A DNA stretch of 10,458 bases from NCBI GenBank assembly GCA_027310845.1, contig DAIDAB010000056.1, positions 1-10,458 on the forward strand. The letters run 5' to 3'. Source of the DNA: a bacterium. Its GTDB lineage: Archaea > Thermoproteota > Nitrososphaeria > Nitrososphaerales > CADDZS01. The position numbers and the translations under genes were made by a program. The notes beneath the pieces are model-generated. The model was not told the origin of the DNA, did not search any database, and saw only the letters and a list, made by a program, of their open reading frames with translations. This document shows, piece after piece, positions 1-5,211 of this stretch (positions within the stretch are counted from its first letter, which is position 1; each line of letters begins with the position of its first letter).

Positions 1-31
1 AATCTATCGTGACTCCGAATCTCTCAAACAT
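1..31 (-). CDS. 5' end of a minus-strand gene, unrecognised
   Basis: Only the first ten codons lie in the window. They start at an ATG at base 31 and read MFERFGVTID before the sequence ends. The reading frame is open to the edge, and a TATA-like box centred about 30 bases upstream is at the right distance for a leaderless archaeal mRNA. The frame stays open upstream to base 76, so an earlier TTG start at 73 is possible but would sit on the far side of the TATA box. No function can be given. A competing plus-strand frame is open from base 3 to a TAG at 159-161; I judged it less likely (see rejected items). Confidence 0.38.
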   Translation of the reverse strand, partial: MFERFGVTID

Positions 32-57
32 CTCTAATACTGCCCGAATCCGCGCCC

Positions 58-63
58 ATATAA
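58..63 (-). promoter_or_regulatory. TATA-like box of the left-edge gene
   Basis: Read on the minus strand the sequence is TTATAT, centred about 30 bases before the ATG at base 31. This spacing matches other boxes in the window and would place transcription start within a few bases of the ATG. Inferred from position and sequence only. Confidence 0.35.
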
Positions 64-151
64 TCCATGCCAAGCATTACGTGATCAAGGTCTGCGGTCC
101 CGAAAAAACAGCAGTCCAATACAGGAGACCGCTCTCCAAGTTTTCAAAATC

Positions 152-448
152 CTATCCGTAGAATGGGGTGTCCAGCACGCCTGAATCAGCTTCCTTTTTC
201 TTCGGCACTTTCAGCGCGTTTATGGTTTCAAGCTCGACTTCAACGTAACCCTTGGTGCTTTGCACTGTCGACTTGACTGCCTCTTCCAATGCTAGTCCCT
301 TCTTCTTGACCAAGATTTTGATCGTATGGTAATCGAGAATCTGGATTTCGATGTTGGGTTCCATCTTTCTCAATGCTGCAAGTCCTTTTTCATAGCAAAA
401 GTCATTATTATATGTAGCATAGATTTCGCCCTTCTTTGGCTTAGGCAT
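152..448 (-). CDS. Hypothetical protein, 98 residues
   Basis: A small soluble-looking protein that I do not recognise. It begins MPKPKKGEIY, has mixed helix- and strand-like stretches with many Lys and Glu residues, and ends in DTPFYG after a charged KKKEAD segment. There is no signal peptide, membrane segment or Cys/His cluster typical of a metal site. The frame is open further upstream, with other ATG codons at 583, 517 and 493. I chose 448 because a TATAAG box lies about 34 bases before it and because the upstream residues look less protein-like. A start at 517 is the main alternative, since a second AT-rich box near 550-557 would fit it. The gene is divergent from the sugar epimerase gene and shares its upstream region. 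Existence as a gene is fairly likely; function is unknown. Confidence 0.6.
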   Translation of the reverse strand: MPKPKKGEIYATYNNDFCYEKGLAALRKMEPNIEIQILDYHTIKILVKKKGLALEEAVKSTVQSTKGYVEVELETINALKVPKKKEADSGVLDTPFYG

Positions 449-479
449 AAACACAGAGAGCAAATTGCTTATCTTTAAT

Positions 480-485
480 CTTATA
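480..485 (-). promoter_or_regulatory. TATA-like box for the 98-residue hypothetical gene
   Basis: The minus-strand reading is TATAAG, centred about 34 bases before the ATG at 448. It supports the shorter start of that gene, but it lies inside the longer open frame, so it is only suggestive. Confidence 0.3.
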
Positions 486-550
486 GTCCCCATCAGACAA
501 TTTACAAGCGCGTTCATCTTTGTCTTGGAGACAGTTTCACTTGCTAATCC

Positions 551-557
551 TTTAATT
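551..557 (+). promoter_or_regulatory. TATA-like box of the epimerase gene
   Basis: TTTAATT is centred about 41 bases before the ATG at 595. Transcription would start near 580 and leave a leader of about 15 bases. The motif is near-symmetric, so it could also serve the divergent gene if that starts at 517. Confidence 0.35.
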
Positions 558-594
558 CCCAAACAATACAGGTCGAGAAACAAGAAAGAACAAA

Positions 595-1491
595 ATGAAA
601 GTATTGGTGACCGGAGTAAACGGTTTTGTCGGAAAACACATCGCTAGATACTTGCGCGGGAAGGGTTTCGAAATCCTTGGGCTCGACATAACTAAGGGTG
701 CAGATGTCGTTGGTGATATAGCAGATTCCGAATTTGTCTTTGATGTGGTCGCAAAACTAGATTTCGACGCAGTAATCCATCTCGCGGCACTTGCTGATAT
801 CAAGAGAACTGTTGAAGATCCATACACTACATACAAAATAAATTGTTTCGGAACGCTGAATCTTCTAGAAGTCGCATCAAGAAAGAATAGTTCGAGGTTC
901 CTTTATGCATCCAGCGCAAATGTCTATGGTGTCCCAGCTGACAGACCAGCAACAGAGGTGACACCGTTCAACCCGCGACTGCCGTATGACTACAGCAAGG
1001 TCGTTGCGGAGATGTTTGTACGAAGTTATGGAATTCACAAGAAGCTTAATGTTACGATAACGCGAAGCTGGCTTCTCTTCGGAGAATGGGAACCTCAGAA
1101 TAGAGCGGTGCCCAGATTTGTTAGAGCCTGTCTTGCGAACCATAAGATTCCACTCTTCAATGGGGGTAAAGATATTACGGATCCGACATATGCTGAAAAT
1201 TACGGCAGAGTTGCGGAGTTGATACTAACACGAGATGAGGCAATCGGGGAAGCTTTCAACGTTGGCTCGGGAAACAAGATGACAGTAAGAGAGATGGCGG
1301 AAAGAATAAAGAAAATAACAGATTCGTCGTCGGATCTAGATCTTTTGCCGCCACGAACAGAATTCGAGAATGAACCCCAAATCTCCTATCCCAGCATCGA
1401 GAAACTCCGCAGAAGTCTTGGGTATGAGCCCATCGTGAGTTTTGATGAAGGCATTGCGAGAGTTGTAAACTGGGTCAGAATCAATGGGTAG
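595..1491 (+). CDS. NAD-dependent epimerase/dehydratase (extended SDR family)
   Basis: A cytoplasmic sugar-nucleotide enzyme of the extended short-chain dehydrogenase/reductase family, which includes UDP-glucose 4-epimerase and nucleotide-sugar dehydratases. The Rossmann dinucleotide motif GVNGFVG is at residues 7-13. Asp31 at the end of the second strand favours NAD over NADP, HLAA lies at 62-65, and the active-site SSANVYG at 106-112 is followed by the catalytic pair Tyr131-x-x-x-Lys135. At 298 residues it has the usual family length and looks complete. The exact substrate cannot be read from sequence: 4-epimerase, dTDP-glucose dehydratase-like and reductase activities share these motifs. 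It stands alone, without glycosyltransferases next to it, so its role in glycosylation or polysaccharide synthesis is inferred from the family. The ATG at 595 sits just after a purine-rich leader. Confidence 0.92.
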   Translation: MKVLVTGVNGFVGKHIARYLRGKGFEILGLDITKGADVVGDIADSEFVFDVVAKLDFDAVIHLAALADIKRTVEDPYTTYKINCFGTLNLLEVASRKNSSRFLYASSANVYGVPADRPATEVTPFNPRLPYDYSKVVAEMFVRSYGIHKKLNVTITRSWLLFGEWEPQNRAVPRFVRACLANHKIPLFNGGKDITDPTYAENYGRVAELILTRDEAIGEAFNVGSGNKMTVREMAERIKKITDSSSDLDLLPPRTEFENEPQISYPSIEKLRRSLGYEPIVSFDEGIARVVNWVRING

Positions 1492-1524
1492 CTCCACATT
1501 CGAAAAGAAAGATCTTCTACAAAG

Positions 1525-1536
1525 AAATCTTATATA
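1525..1536 (+). promoter_or_regulatory. Archaeal promoter (BRE/TATA) of rpl12
   Basis: AAATCTTATATA contains a strong TATA box (TTATATA) with an A-rich stretch just upstream that resembles a BRE. Its centre is about 39 bases before the rpl12 ATG, predicting a leader of roughly 13 bases. It lies in the short gap after the epimerase stop, so rpl12 probably has its own transcript. Confidence 0.7.
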
Positions 1537-1571
1537 CGCAATGCGAAAACTCGTCTAGTTGCGATTTCAAA

Positions 1572-1883
1572 ATGGAGTATATTTACGCCGCACTTTTGCT
1601 TCATAAGGCAAAACAGCCCGTGAACGAGGACAATGTCAAGAAGGTTGTTTCGGCAGCGGGAGTTACACCGGACGACGTAAGAGTAAAGGCTCTAGTTTCC
1701 GCTTTAGGCGAAGTTAACATAGACGAAGCACTAAAGAATGCTGCTGCGGCTCCAATGGCTGCAGCTGCCGCTCCAGCTCAAGCTGCCGCGCCCGTGGCAG
1801 CTGCGAAGGGCAAAGAAGAGGCAAAGGAAGAAGAGAAGAAGGAGGAGCAGGCACTAGAAGGTCTTTCTAGCCTGTTCGGCTAA
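1572..1883 (+). CDS. rpl12: Ribosomal stalk protein L12 (archaeal P1/L12e type)
   Basis: This is the acidic stalk protein that forms dimers on P0 (L10) of the large subunit and recruits translation GTPases. It shows the standard architecture in 103 residues: a helical dimerisation domain at about 1-57 beginning MEYIYAALLLHKA, an Ala/Pro-rich hinge at about 58-79, a Glu/Lys-rich charged linker at 80-93, and the conserved C-terminal factor-binding tail ending in LSSLFG. The length is typical of archaeal P1. In many archaea this gene follows rpl10 in the L11-L1-L10-L12 cluster. Here the neighbours are an epimerase gene and a convergent protease gene, with a separate promoter upstream and a hairpin/T-tract downstream, which suggests a monocistronic gene. 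Confidence 0.97.
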   Translation: MEYIYAALLLHKAKQPVNEDNVKKVVSAAGVTPDDVRVKALVSALGEVNIDEALKNAAAAPMAAAAAPAQAAAPVAAAKGKEEAKEEEKKEEQALEGLSSLFG

Positions 1884-1904
1884 GCACCAATTCGCTGTGC
1901 CTGC

Positions 1905-1930
1905 AAGCGCAGAACCATGTGCGCTTTTTT
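1905..1930 (+). terminator. Hairpin plus T-tract after rpl12
   Basis: AAGCGCA at 1905-1911 pairs perfectly with TGCGCTT at 1920-1926 across an 8-base loop, and a run of six T ends at 1930. It starts about 20 bases after the rpl12 stop and is oriented to end the plus-strand transcript. Just beyond it, a perfect 10-base palindrome AGAGGCCTCT (1945-1954) lies between the two convergent genes. Confidence 0.6.
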
Positions 1931-1994
1931 CCTCTGCGTATCTTAGAGGCCTCTCTGGCAGACATCGGACGCTAGTAATGGATCGTCTTTTGGT

Positions 1995-2669
1995 CTATAT
2001 GATCCCTAGCAGGAATAACATAGAAATCCAGAGCGGAATCCCAATTGCAAGGCCGATAAGTAAGCTCCCTTTGAAAATCTTGTAGCCGTCAAGAGGAGGT
2101 ATTGGGAGCATGTTAAACGCCCCAAGACCTATGTTGAGTCCAAAGCCATACAGTCCTACTAAAGCAAGAAAGGGATCAGTCGCGAATAGAAATATTGCAA
2201 AAAATATACCCCCAAAGAGGAGATTCAGCCCAGGCCCTGCTAGAGAGATCCGAAGATTCTCGGCGTCAGGGTTCAACTGGCGATACGTGCTTGAGTAATA
2301 ACCGTACCCATAGTATCCTGCGCTTGCTGGAATTATGTAGACTGCTCCCGGCGCTCCAAACAAAAATGGGAATCCACCAGTAGCTGATGCAAGACCTGTG
2401 ATGAGCGCAAGCACAAGTCCCCATGCCCACAATCTGAAATGCGCAATGTACCCGTAACGGATCGCGACAAATTTGTGACCCATTTCATGCAGTATGAAGC
2501 CAGTGATGGTCGCAATCAATACGGCAGCAAACTTGGCAAGATTGAAGGCTACATTGTTGCCCCCGACAGCGCTGAGGATGTATGATAACCCAAATGCAAA
2601 TGAGAGGACGAGCCAAGCAACTACGATGTCTCTTATCTCGTGAGGTGCGAACTGAGAAGATACTGTCAT
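1995..2669 (-). CDS. Site-2 protease family membrane metalloprotease (M50)
   Basis: An integral-membrane zinc protease of 224 residues, from a family that cleaves substrates inside or near the membrane. The zinc motif HEMGH is at 61-65 at the end of a hydrophobic segment. SLAGPGLN is at 142-149, and the third zinc ligand region reads NMLPIPPLDG at 186-195 (Asp194). About six hydrophobic segments are visible. No PDZ or CBS domain is present, so this is a minimal form. A Gly/Tyr-rich stretch at 118-129 follows a PGAVYI-type segment and is unusual in composition. The frame is open upstream to 2798, but that part overlaps a zinc-ribbon gene in another frame. I chose the ATG at 2669, where a conserved-looking N-terminus (FAPHEIRDIVVAW) begins. 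TTG at 2687 is an alternative. The substrate is unknown. Confidence 0.9.
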   Translation of the reverse strand: MTVSSQFAPHEIRDIVVAWLVLSFAFGLSYILSAVGGNNVAFNLAKFAAVLIATITGFILHEMGHKFVAIRYGYIAHFRLWAWGLVLALITGLASATGGFPFLFGAPGAVYIIPASAGYYGYGYYSSTYRQLNPDAENLRISLAGPGLNLLFGGIFFAIFLFATDPFLALVGLYGFGLNIGLGAFNMLPIPPLDGYKIFKGSLLIGLAIGIPLWISMLFLLGII

Positions 2670-2742
2670 CGAAGAAATTCCTGCCAATTTTCTTATTGAA
2701 CTGTCTTGATGGCTTGCCCTGCTCTCCCAGTTTGAGTGAAGA

Positions 2743-2853
2743 TCATTCCCGAGGATTGGAAAGACGGTTCCTGTAACCGCATTCCGGGCATTTGGCAAAA
2801 CGCTTCTGCTTTCCTATATATACCCAATCATGTCCGCAGTTTTCACATTTCAA
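2743..2853 (-). CDS. Small zinc-ribbon protein, 36 residues
   Basis: A tiny gene whose product has two CxxC knuckles: Cys3-x-x-Cys6-Gly and Cys22-x-x-Cys25-Gly, 15 residues apart, with aromatic and basic residues between and after them. This is the classical zinc-ribbon pattern, and the high Lys/Arg content fits nucleic-acid or ribosome/polymerase contact, although the function is unknown. An in-frame TAA at 2880-2878 limits the N-terminus. The only good start is TTG at 2853, directly before the first knuckle, with a TATA-like box about 31 bases upstream. The stop is TGA at 2745-2743. It lies 73 bases upstream of the M50 protease start on the same strand, so the two are probably co-transcribed. 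An out-of-frame extension of the protease frame covers it, which would hide it from most gene finders. Confidence 0.62.
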   Translation of the reverse strand: MKCENCGHDWVYIGKQKRFAKCPECGYRNRLSNPRE

Positions 2854-2880
2854 GCTACGCGCAAAAAAAACCGCGCCTTA

Positions 2881-2886
2881 GATAAA
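2881..2886 (-). promoter_or_regulatory. TATA-like box of the zinc-ribbon/M50 unit
   Basis: The minus-strand reading is TTTATC, centred about 31 bases before the TTG at 2853. The downstream leader contains an eight-base T run flanked by GCGC sequences. Weak by sequence, supported by spacing. Confidence 0.35.
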
Positions 2887-2960
2887 TGAAATATTGCATG
2901 ATGATTTGTATGGCCTTACTGCAAACTGAAAGAACTTTTCAAATGCAACCCCGAGAAGAC

Positions 2961-2968
2961 TTAATATC
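2961..2968 (+). promoter_or_regulatory. TATA-like box of the Sm-like gene transcript
   Basis: TTAATATC preceded by a purine-rich GAGAAGAC stretch. Its centre is about 30 bases before the ATG at 2994 but about 80 bases before the TTG at 3045. A transcript from it would start near 2990 and include the short leader ORF. Confidence 0.5.
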
Positions 2969-2993
2969 ACGACTGAAATTTAGCTTGCAAAGG

Positions 2994-3041
2994 ATGAGTC
3001 TGGAAGATTCTGCCAGAAGATTAGCCAGGAGTTTGGAATAG
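2994..3041 (+). CDS. 15-codon leader ORF in frame with the Sm-like gene
   Basis: ATG at 2994 opens a frame encoding MSLEDSARRLARSLE and ends at TAG (3039-3041). This is exactly 17 codons in frame with the TTG start at 3045: one ATT codon separates the stop from the TTG. The peptide looks like an amphipathic, charged N-terminal helix that could run straight on into the Sm-like protein. A TATA-like box about 30 bases upstream fits this ATG as the first codon of a leaderless mRNA. It may be a translated upstream ORF, the true N-terminus interrupted by a nonsense mutation or sequence error, or a read-through amber codon. Sequence alone does not decide. Confidence 0.4.
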   Translation: MSLEDSARRLARSLE

Positions 3042-3044
3042 ATT

Positions 3045-3476
3045 TTGTCAGCGGTTGGAAGCAGAAGATTTAGCGAAGAATTGTTGGGAATGGTTGGGAG
3101 AAGAGTAAGCATCATTACTTCCGAGGGAAAGCAGTACCAGGGAGATCTTCTGGGGATCGACGAGAAATTGAATATTGTGATGGGACAGGTGACAGGGTCT
3201 ATGGAAGGTAGTATCAAAGTAGTGCTCAATGGCGCGTACGTGAAGGAATTAGTGCTGCTTGAGAAGCCTTTCGACTTGAGAGCGCTTAATGACAGGCTGT
3301 CAAGAGCTTTTCCAGGCATGACAAAGCTGAGGGAGGACATTGGCGCGATTCTGGTTATGGATTCGATAAAAGTCACGGAAAAGGGAGTAGTTGAAGGGGG
3401 CGATCGGCTTTCAGCAACTCGTGTCAAGCAGATTTTCGAAGAGTTTGCTAGGGAAACCTCCCAAACCAAAAGGTAA
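3045..3476 (+). CDS. Sm-like archaeal protein with C-terminal domain (SmAP3-like)
   Basis: An RNA-binding Sm/LSm protein that forms rings and is expected to bind U-rich RNA. The Sm1 motif spans about residues 17-46, with the typical Asp39-x-x-x-Asn43 (IDEKLNIVM). Sm2 is at about 58-70, with Asn62-Gly63 in the RNA-binding loop position. At 143 residues it is about twice the length of SmAP1/2. The extra region (about 75-143) fits the C-terminal domain known from SmAP3-type proteins of Crenarchaeota and relatives. An in-frame TAG at 3039-3041 forces a start at TTG 3045 (an AGGAG lies about 12 bases upstream) unless the stop is bypassed. An internal ATG at codon 16 would cut into Sm1 and is unlikely. 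It is followed on the same strand by tgtA after about 120 bases. Confidence 0.88.
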   Translation: MSAVGSRRFSEELLGMVGRRVSIITSEGKQYQGDLLGIDEKLNIVMGQVTGSMEGSIKVVLNGAYVKELVLLEKPFDLRALNDRLSRAFPGMTKLREDIGAILVMDSIKVTEKGVVEGGDRLSATRVKQIFEEFARETSQTKR

Positions 3477-3488
3477 GAAAGACCTGGG

Positions 3489-3495
3489 CTTTTTT
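3489..3495 (+). terminator. T-tract after the Sm-like gene
   Basis: CTTTTTT lies 13 bases after the Sm-like gene's stop and before the tgtA TATA box. Archaeal RNA polymerase can terminate on such U-tracts. No strong stem precedes it, so confidence is low. Confidence 0.3.
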
Positions 3496-3542
3496 AGCTC
3501 ACCGCAAGAGTCGACATGACGCTTTCTGACCGCGGCAAATCT

Positions 3543-3550
3543 CTTTAATT
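3543..3550 (+). promoter_or_regulatory. TATA-like box of tgtA
   Basis: CTTTAATT preceded by an A-rich stretch. Predicted transcription start is near 3572, which would exclude the GTG at 3556 as a start codon and leave a leader of about 23 bases before TTG 3595, with GGAG at 3577-3580. Confidence 0.4.
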
Positions 3551-3594
3551 TCGCGGTGCGGGCCTTCGCTTTTCTCGGAGACAAGATTGTAAAC

Positions 3595-5211
3595 TTGACC
3601 AACTTTCAGGATGCATACTTCGAGATCAAGGCTACTGATATGGGGGGCCGCATTGGAGCAATCAAGACAAAGACCTCAGAATTTGAAACACCATCTCTCC
3701 TTCCAGTGATTCATCCGGTGAGGCAGGCTGTGCCATGCCGTGAAATCTGTTCGATGGGTTATGAGGCTGTCATGACCAATGCCTACACGACATACAGGAG
3801 ATTGCGAGACAGAGCACAAGATGGTATCCACAAAATCATTGATTTTGAGGGATCAATAATGACGGACTCGGGTGGCTATCAAGTGCTTGAATTCGGATCA
3901 GTTGACATCTCGCCTGTCGAAATGGCAAAATTCGAAGAGACAATTGGATCTGATATCGCAATCATTCTGGACTTACCAACGGGGCTAGATGTCACAAGAA
4001 AACATGCAGAAGCTACTGTTGAACTGACTCTCAAGGCTGCAAAAGAGACCAAGAGCATCCTCACGCGTGACGACATCATTTGGACACTTCCTATTCAAGG
4101 AGGCCGATATACGGATCTTGTTGCAAAAAGTGCGAAATCATCGGCCAAGATGGACTTTGGTTACTACGCCCTCGGTTCTCCGGTTGAGGTGATGGAGGAT
4201 TATAACTTTTCCCTACTAGTGGAAATGATCGTCGCAAGCAAACGGCATCTTCCCATGAACAAACCTTTCCATCTCTTTGGAGCGGGACATCCGCTCATTC
4301 TGCCTCTTGCAATTGCTCTTGGGTGCGACACGTTTGACTCAGCGTCCTACATGCTCTATGCAAAGCAAGACAGATACATCTCATCCGGTGGGACAATTCG
4401 TCTCGAGCAACTAGAATATCTTGGTTGCTCCTGCAGAATCTGCTCTTCGCACAAGGCAAACGAACTCAAACACCTCTCTAAGGAAGAAAGAATCGTTGCA
4501 CTTGCAAGACACAACCTGTTCATGCTGAAACAGATCATGGAGGAAACCAAGCAGGCGATCTGGGAGGGAAGGTTATGGGAATACGTTCAATCAAATTCCA
4601 GAAATCATCCAAAGGCGCTTGAAGCTTTCAGAACTGCGGCTCTCCTCGAGGCAAACGGAGTATTCGAAAGGGGGACTCCAGCTTTCAAAGAAAGGGGTCT
4701 TTTCATTTCGGACGCCTTTGACTTGAAACGACCTGAAGTGGCAGGTTACAGGAAAAAGCTCGGAGAACTGGATATCTCTTCGAAGAGGAACCTTGTCATC
4801 TTGCCAGAGACCAAGACGAAACCTTTTCTTCGCTCGAAACTTTATCATGAGATCTCAAGACTACTTGGTTCGAATGAAGATTGTCTCGTAGCTTTCACTT
4901 GTCCTAATTTCGGACTGGTTCCCGCAGAAATCTCGGACATCTATCCGCTCTCGCAAACAACCAGCGCGTTCACAAGCTTCCCGGAATTTGATCCGATTAT
5001 TCACAGGAAGAAGTGGGATAGAATCAGCATTCTCTCATCCGATGGTGGACCAGTGAAGGAGTGGCTGAAAACCGAACTCGCCTCTTATTCGGGGACAAGT
5101 GCTGGACAACCCAGATGGAAAAAGAGAGGTAACTCAAAGAACGTTGAGACCATTGTTGAGATGTCAAGAAGCTACAAATCTTTCAAGAAACGAATGGCAA
5201 CTTACGTATAG
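3595..5211 (+). CDS. tgtA: Archaeosine tRNA-guanine transglycosylase (ArcTGT)
   Basis: Replaces guanine at position 15 in the D-loop of archaeal tRNAs with preQ0, the first tRNA-level step toward archaeosine. With the TTG start the protein has 538 residues. The TIM-barrel catalytic domain covers about 1-350: MTDSGGYQV contains the base-recognition Asp91, and TFDSASY the nucleophile Asp248. The zinc site is Cys278-x-Cys280-x-x-Cys283 with His306. These positions match the Pyrococcus enzyme closely. C-terminal domains follow, with PNFGLVP and YPLSQT motifs. The usual last PUA domain is not seen; instead the protein ends in a basic tail of about 39 residues. A GTG at 3556 would add 13 residues, but the product of TTG 3595 starts just before the conserved YFEIKATD and suits the TATA position. 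The 3' end overlaps the convergent PAC2-family gene by 10 bases. Confidence 0.95.
   Translation: MTNFQDAYFEIKATDMGGRIGAIKTKTSEFETPSLLPVIHPVRQAVPCREICSMGYEAVMTNAYTTYRRLRDRAQDGIHKIIDFEGSIMTDSGGYQVLEFGSVDISPVEMAKFEETIGSDIAIILDLPTGLDVTRKHAEATVELTLKAAKETKSILTRDDIIWTLPIQGGRYTDLVAKSAKSSAKMDFGYYALGSPVEVMEDYNFSLLVEMIVASKRHLPMNKPFHLFGAGHPLILPLAIALGCDTFDSASYMLYAKQDRYISSGGTIRLEQLEYLGCSCRICSSHKANELKHLSKEERIVALARHNLFMLKQIMEETKQAIWEGRLWEYVQSNSRNHPKALEAFRTAALLEANGVFERGTPAFKERGLFISDAFDLKRPEVAGYRKKLGELDISSKRNLVILPETKTKPFLRSKLYHEISRLLGSNEDCLVAFTCPNFGLVPAEISDIYPLSQTTSAFTSFPEFDPIIHRKKWDRISILSSDGGPVKEWLKTELASYSGTSAGQPRWKKRGNSKNVETIVEMSRSYKSFKKRMATYV

Noticed and set aside
3..161. Plus-strand frame open from the left edge to a TAG at 159-161.
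   Set aside because: The translation has few acidic residues and no recognisable motif, and it would overlap the hypothetical minus-strand gene. The minus-strand start at base 31 with a well-placed TATA box is a better explanation of the edge, although neither is secure.
1945..1954. Perfect palindrome AGAGGCCTCT between rpl12 and the M50 gene as a possible operator.
   Set aside because: It lies between two convergent 3' ends, where an operator is unlikely. It may at most contribute to a terminator hairpin.
2670..2798. N-terminal extension of the M50 protease to an ATG at 2798.
   Set aside because: The extra 43 residues have no hydrophobic or conserved-looking content, and most of this stretch is explained by the zinc-ribbon gene in another frame.
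2898..2929. ATGATGA followed 21 bases later by CTGA, resembling boxes C and D of an archaeal C/D guide RNA.
   Set aside because: There is no terminal stem, no second C'/D' pair, and the spacing does not give the usual two-guide layout. It lies in a promoter region where such short matches occur by chance.
3556..3594. GTG at 3556 as the start of tgtA.
   Set aside because: It is only 10 bases downstream of the TATA-like box, upstream of the expected transcription start, and adds 13 residues before the conserved N-terminus. It is kept as an alternative only.
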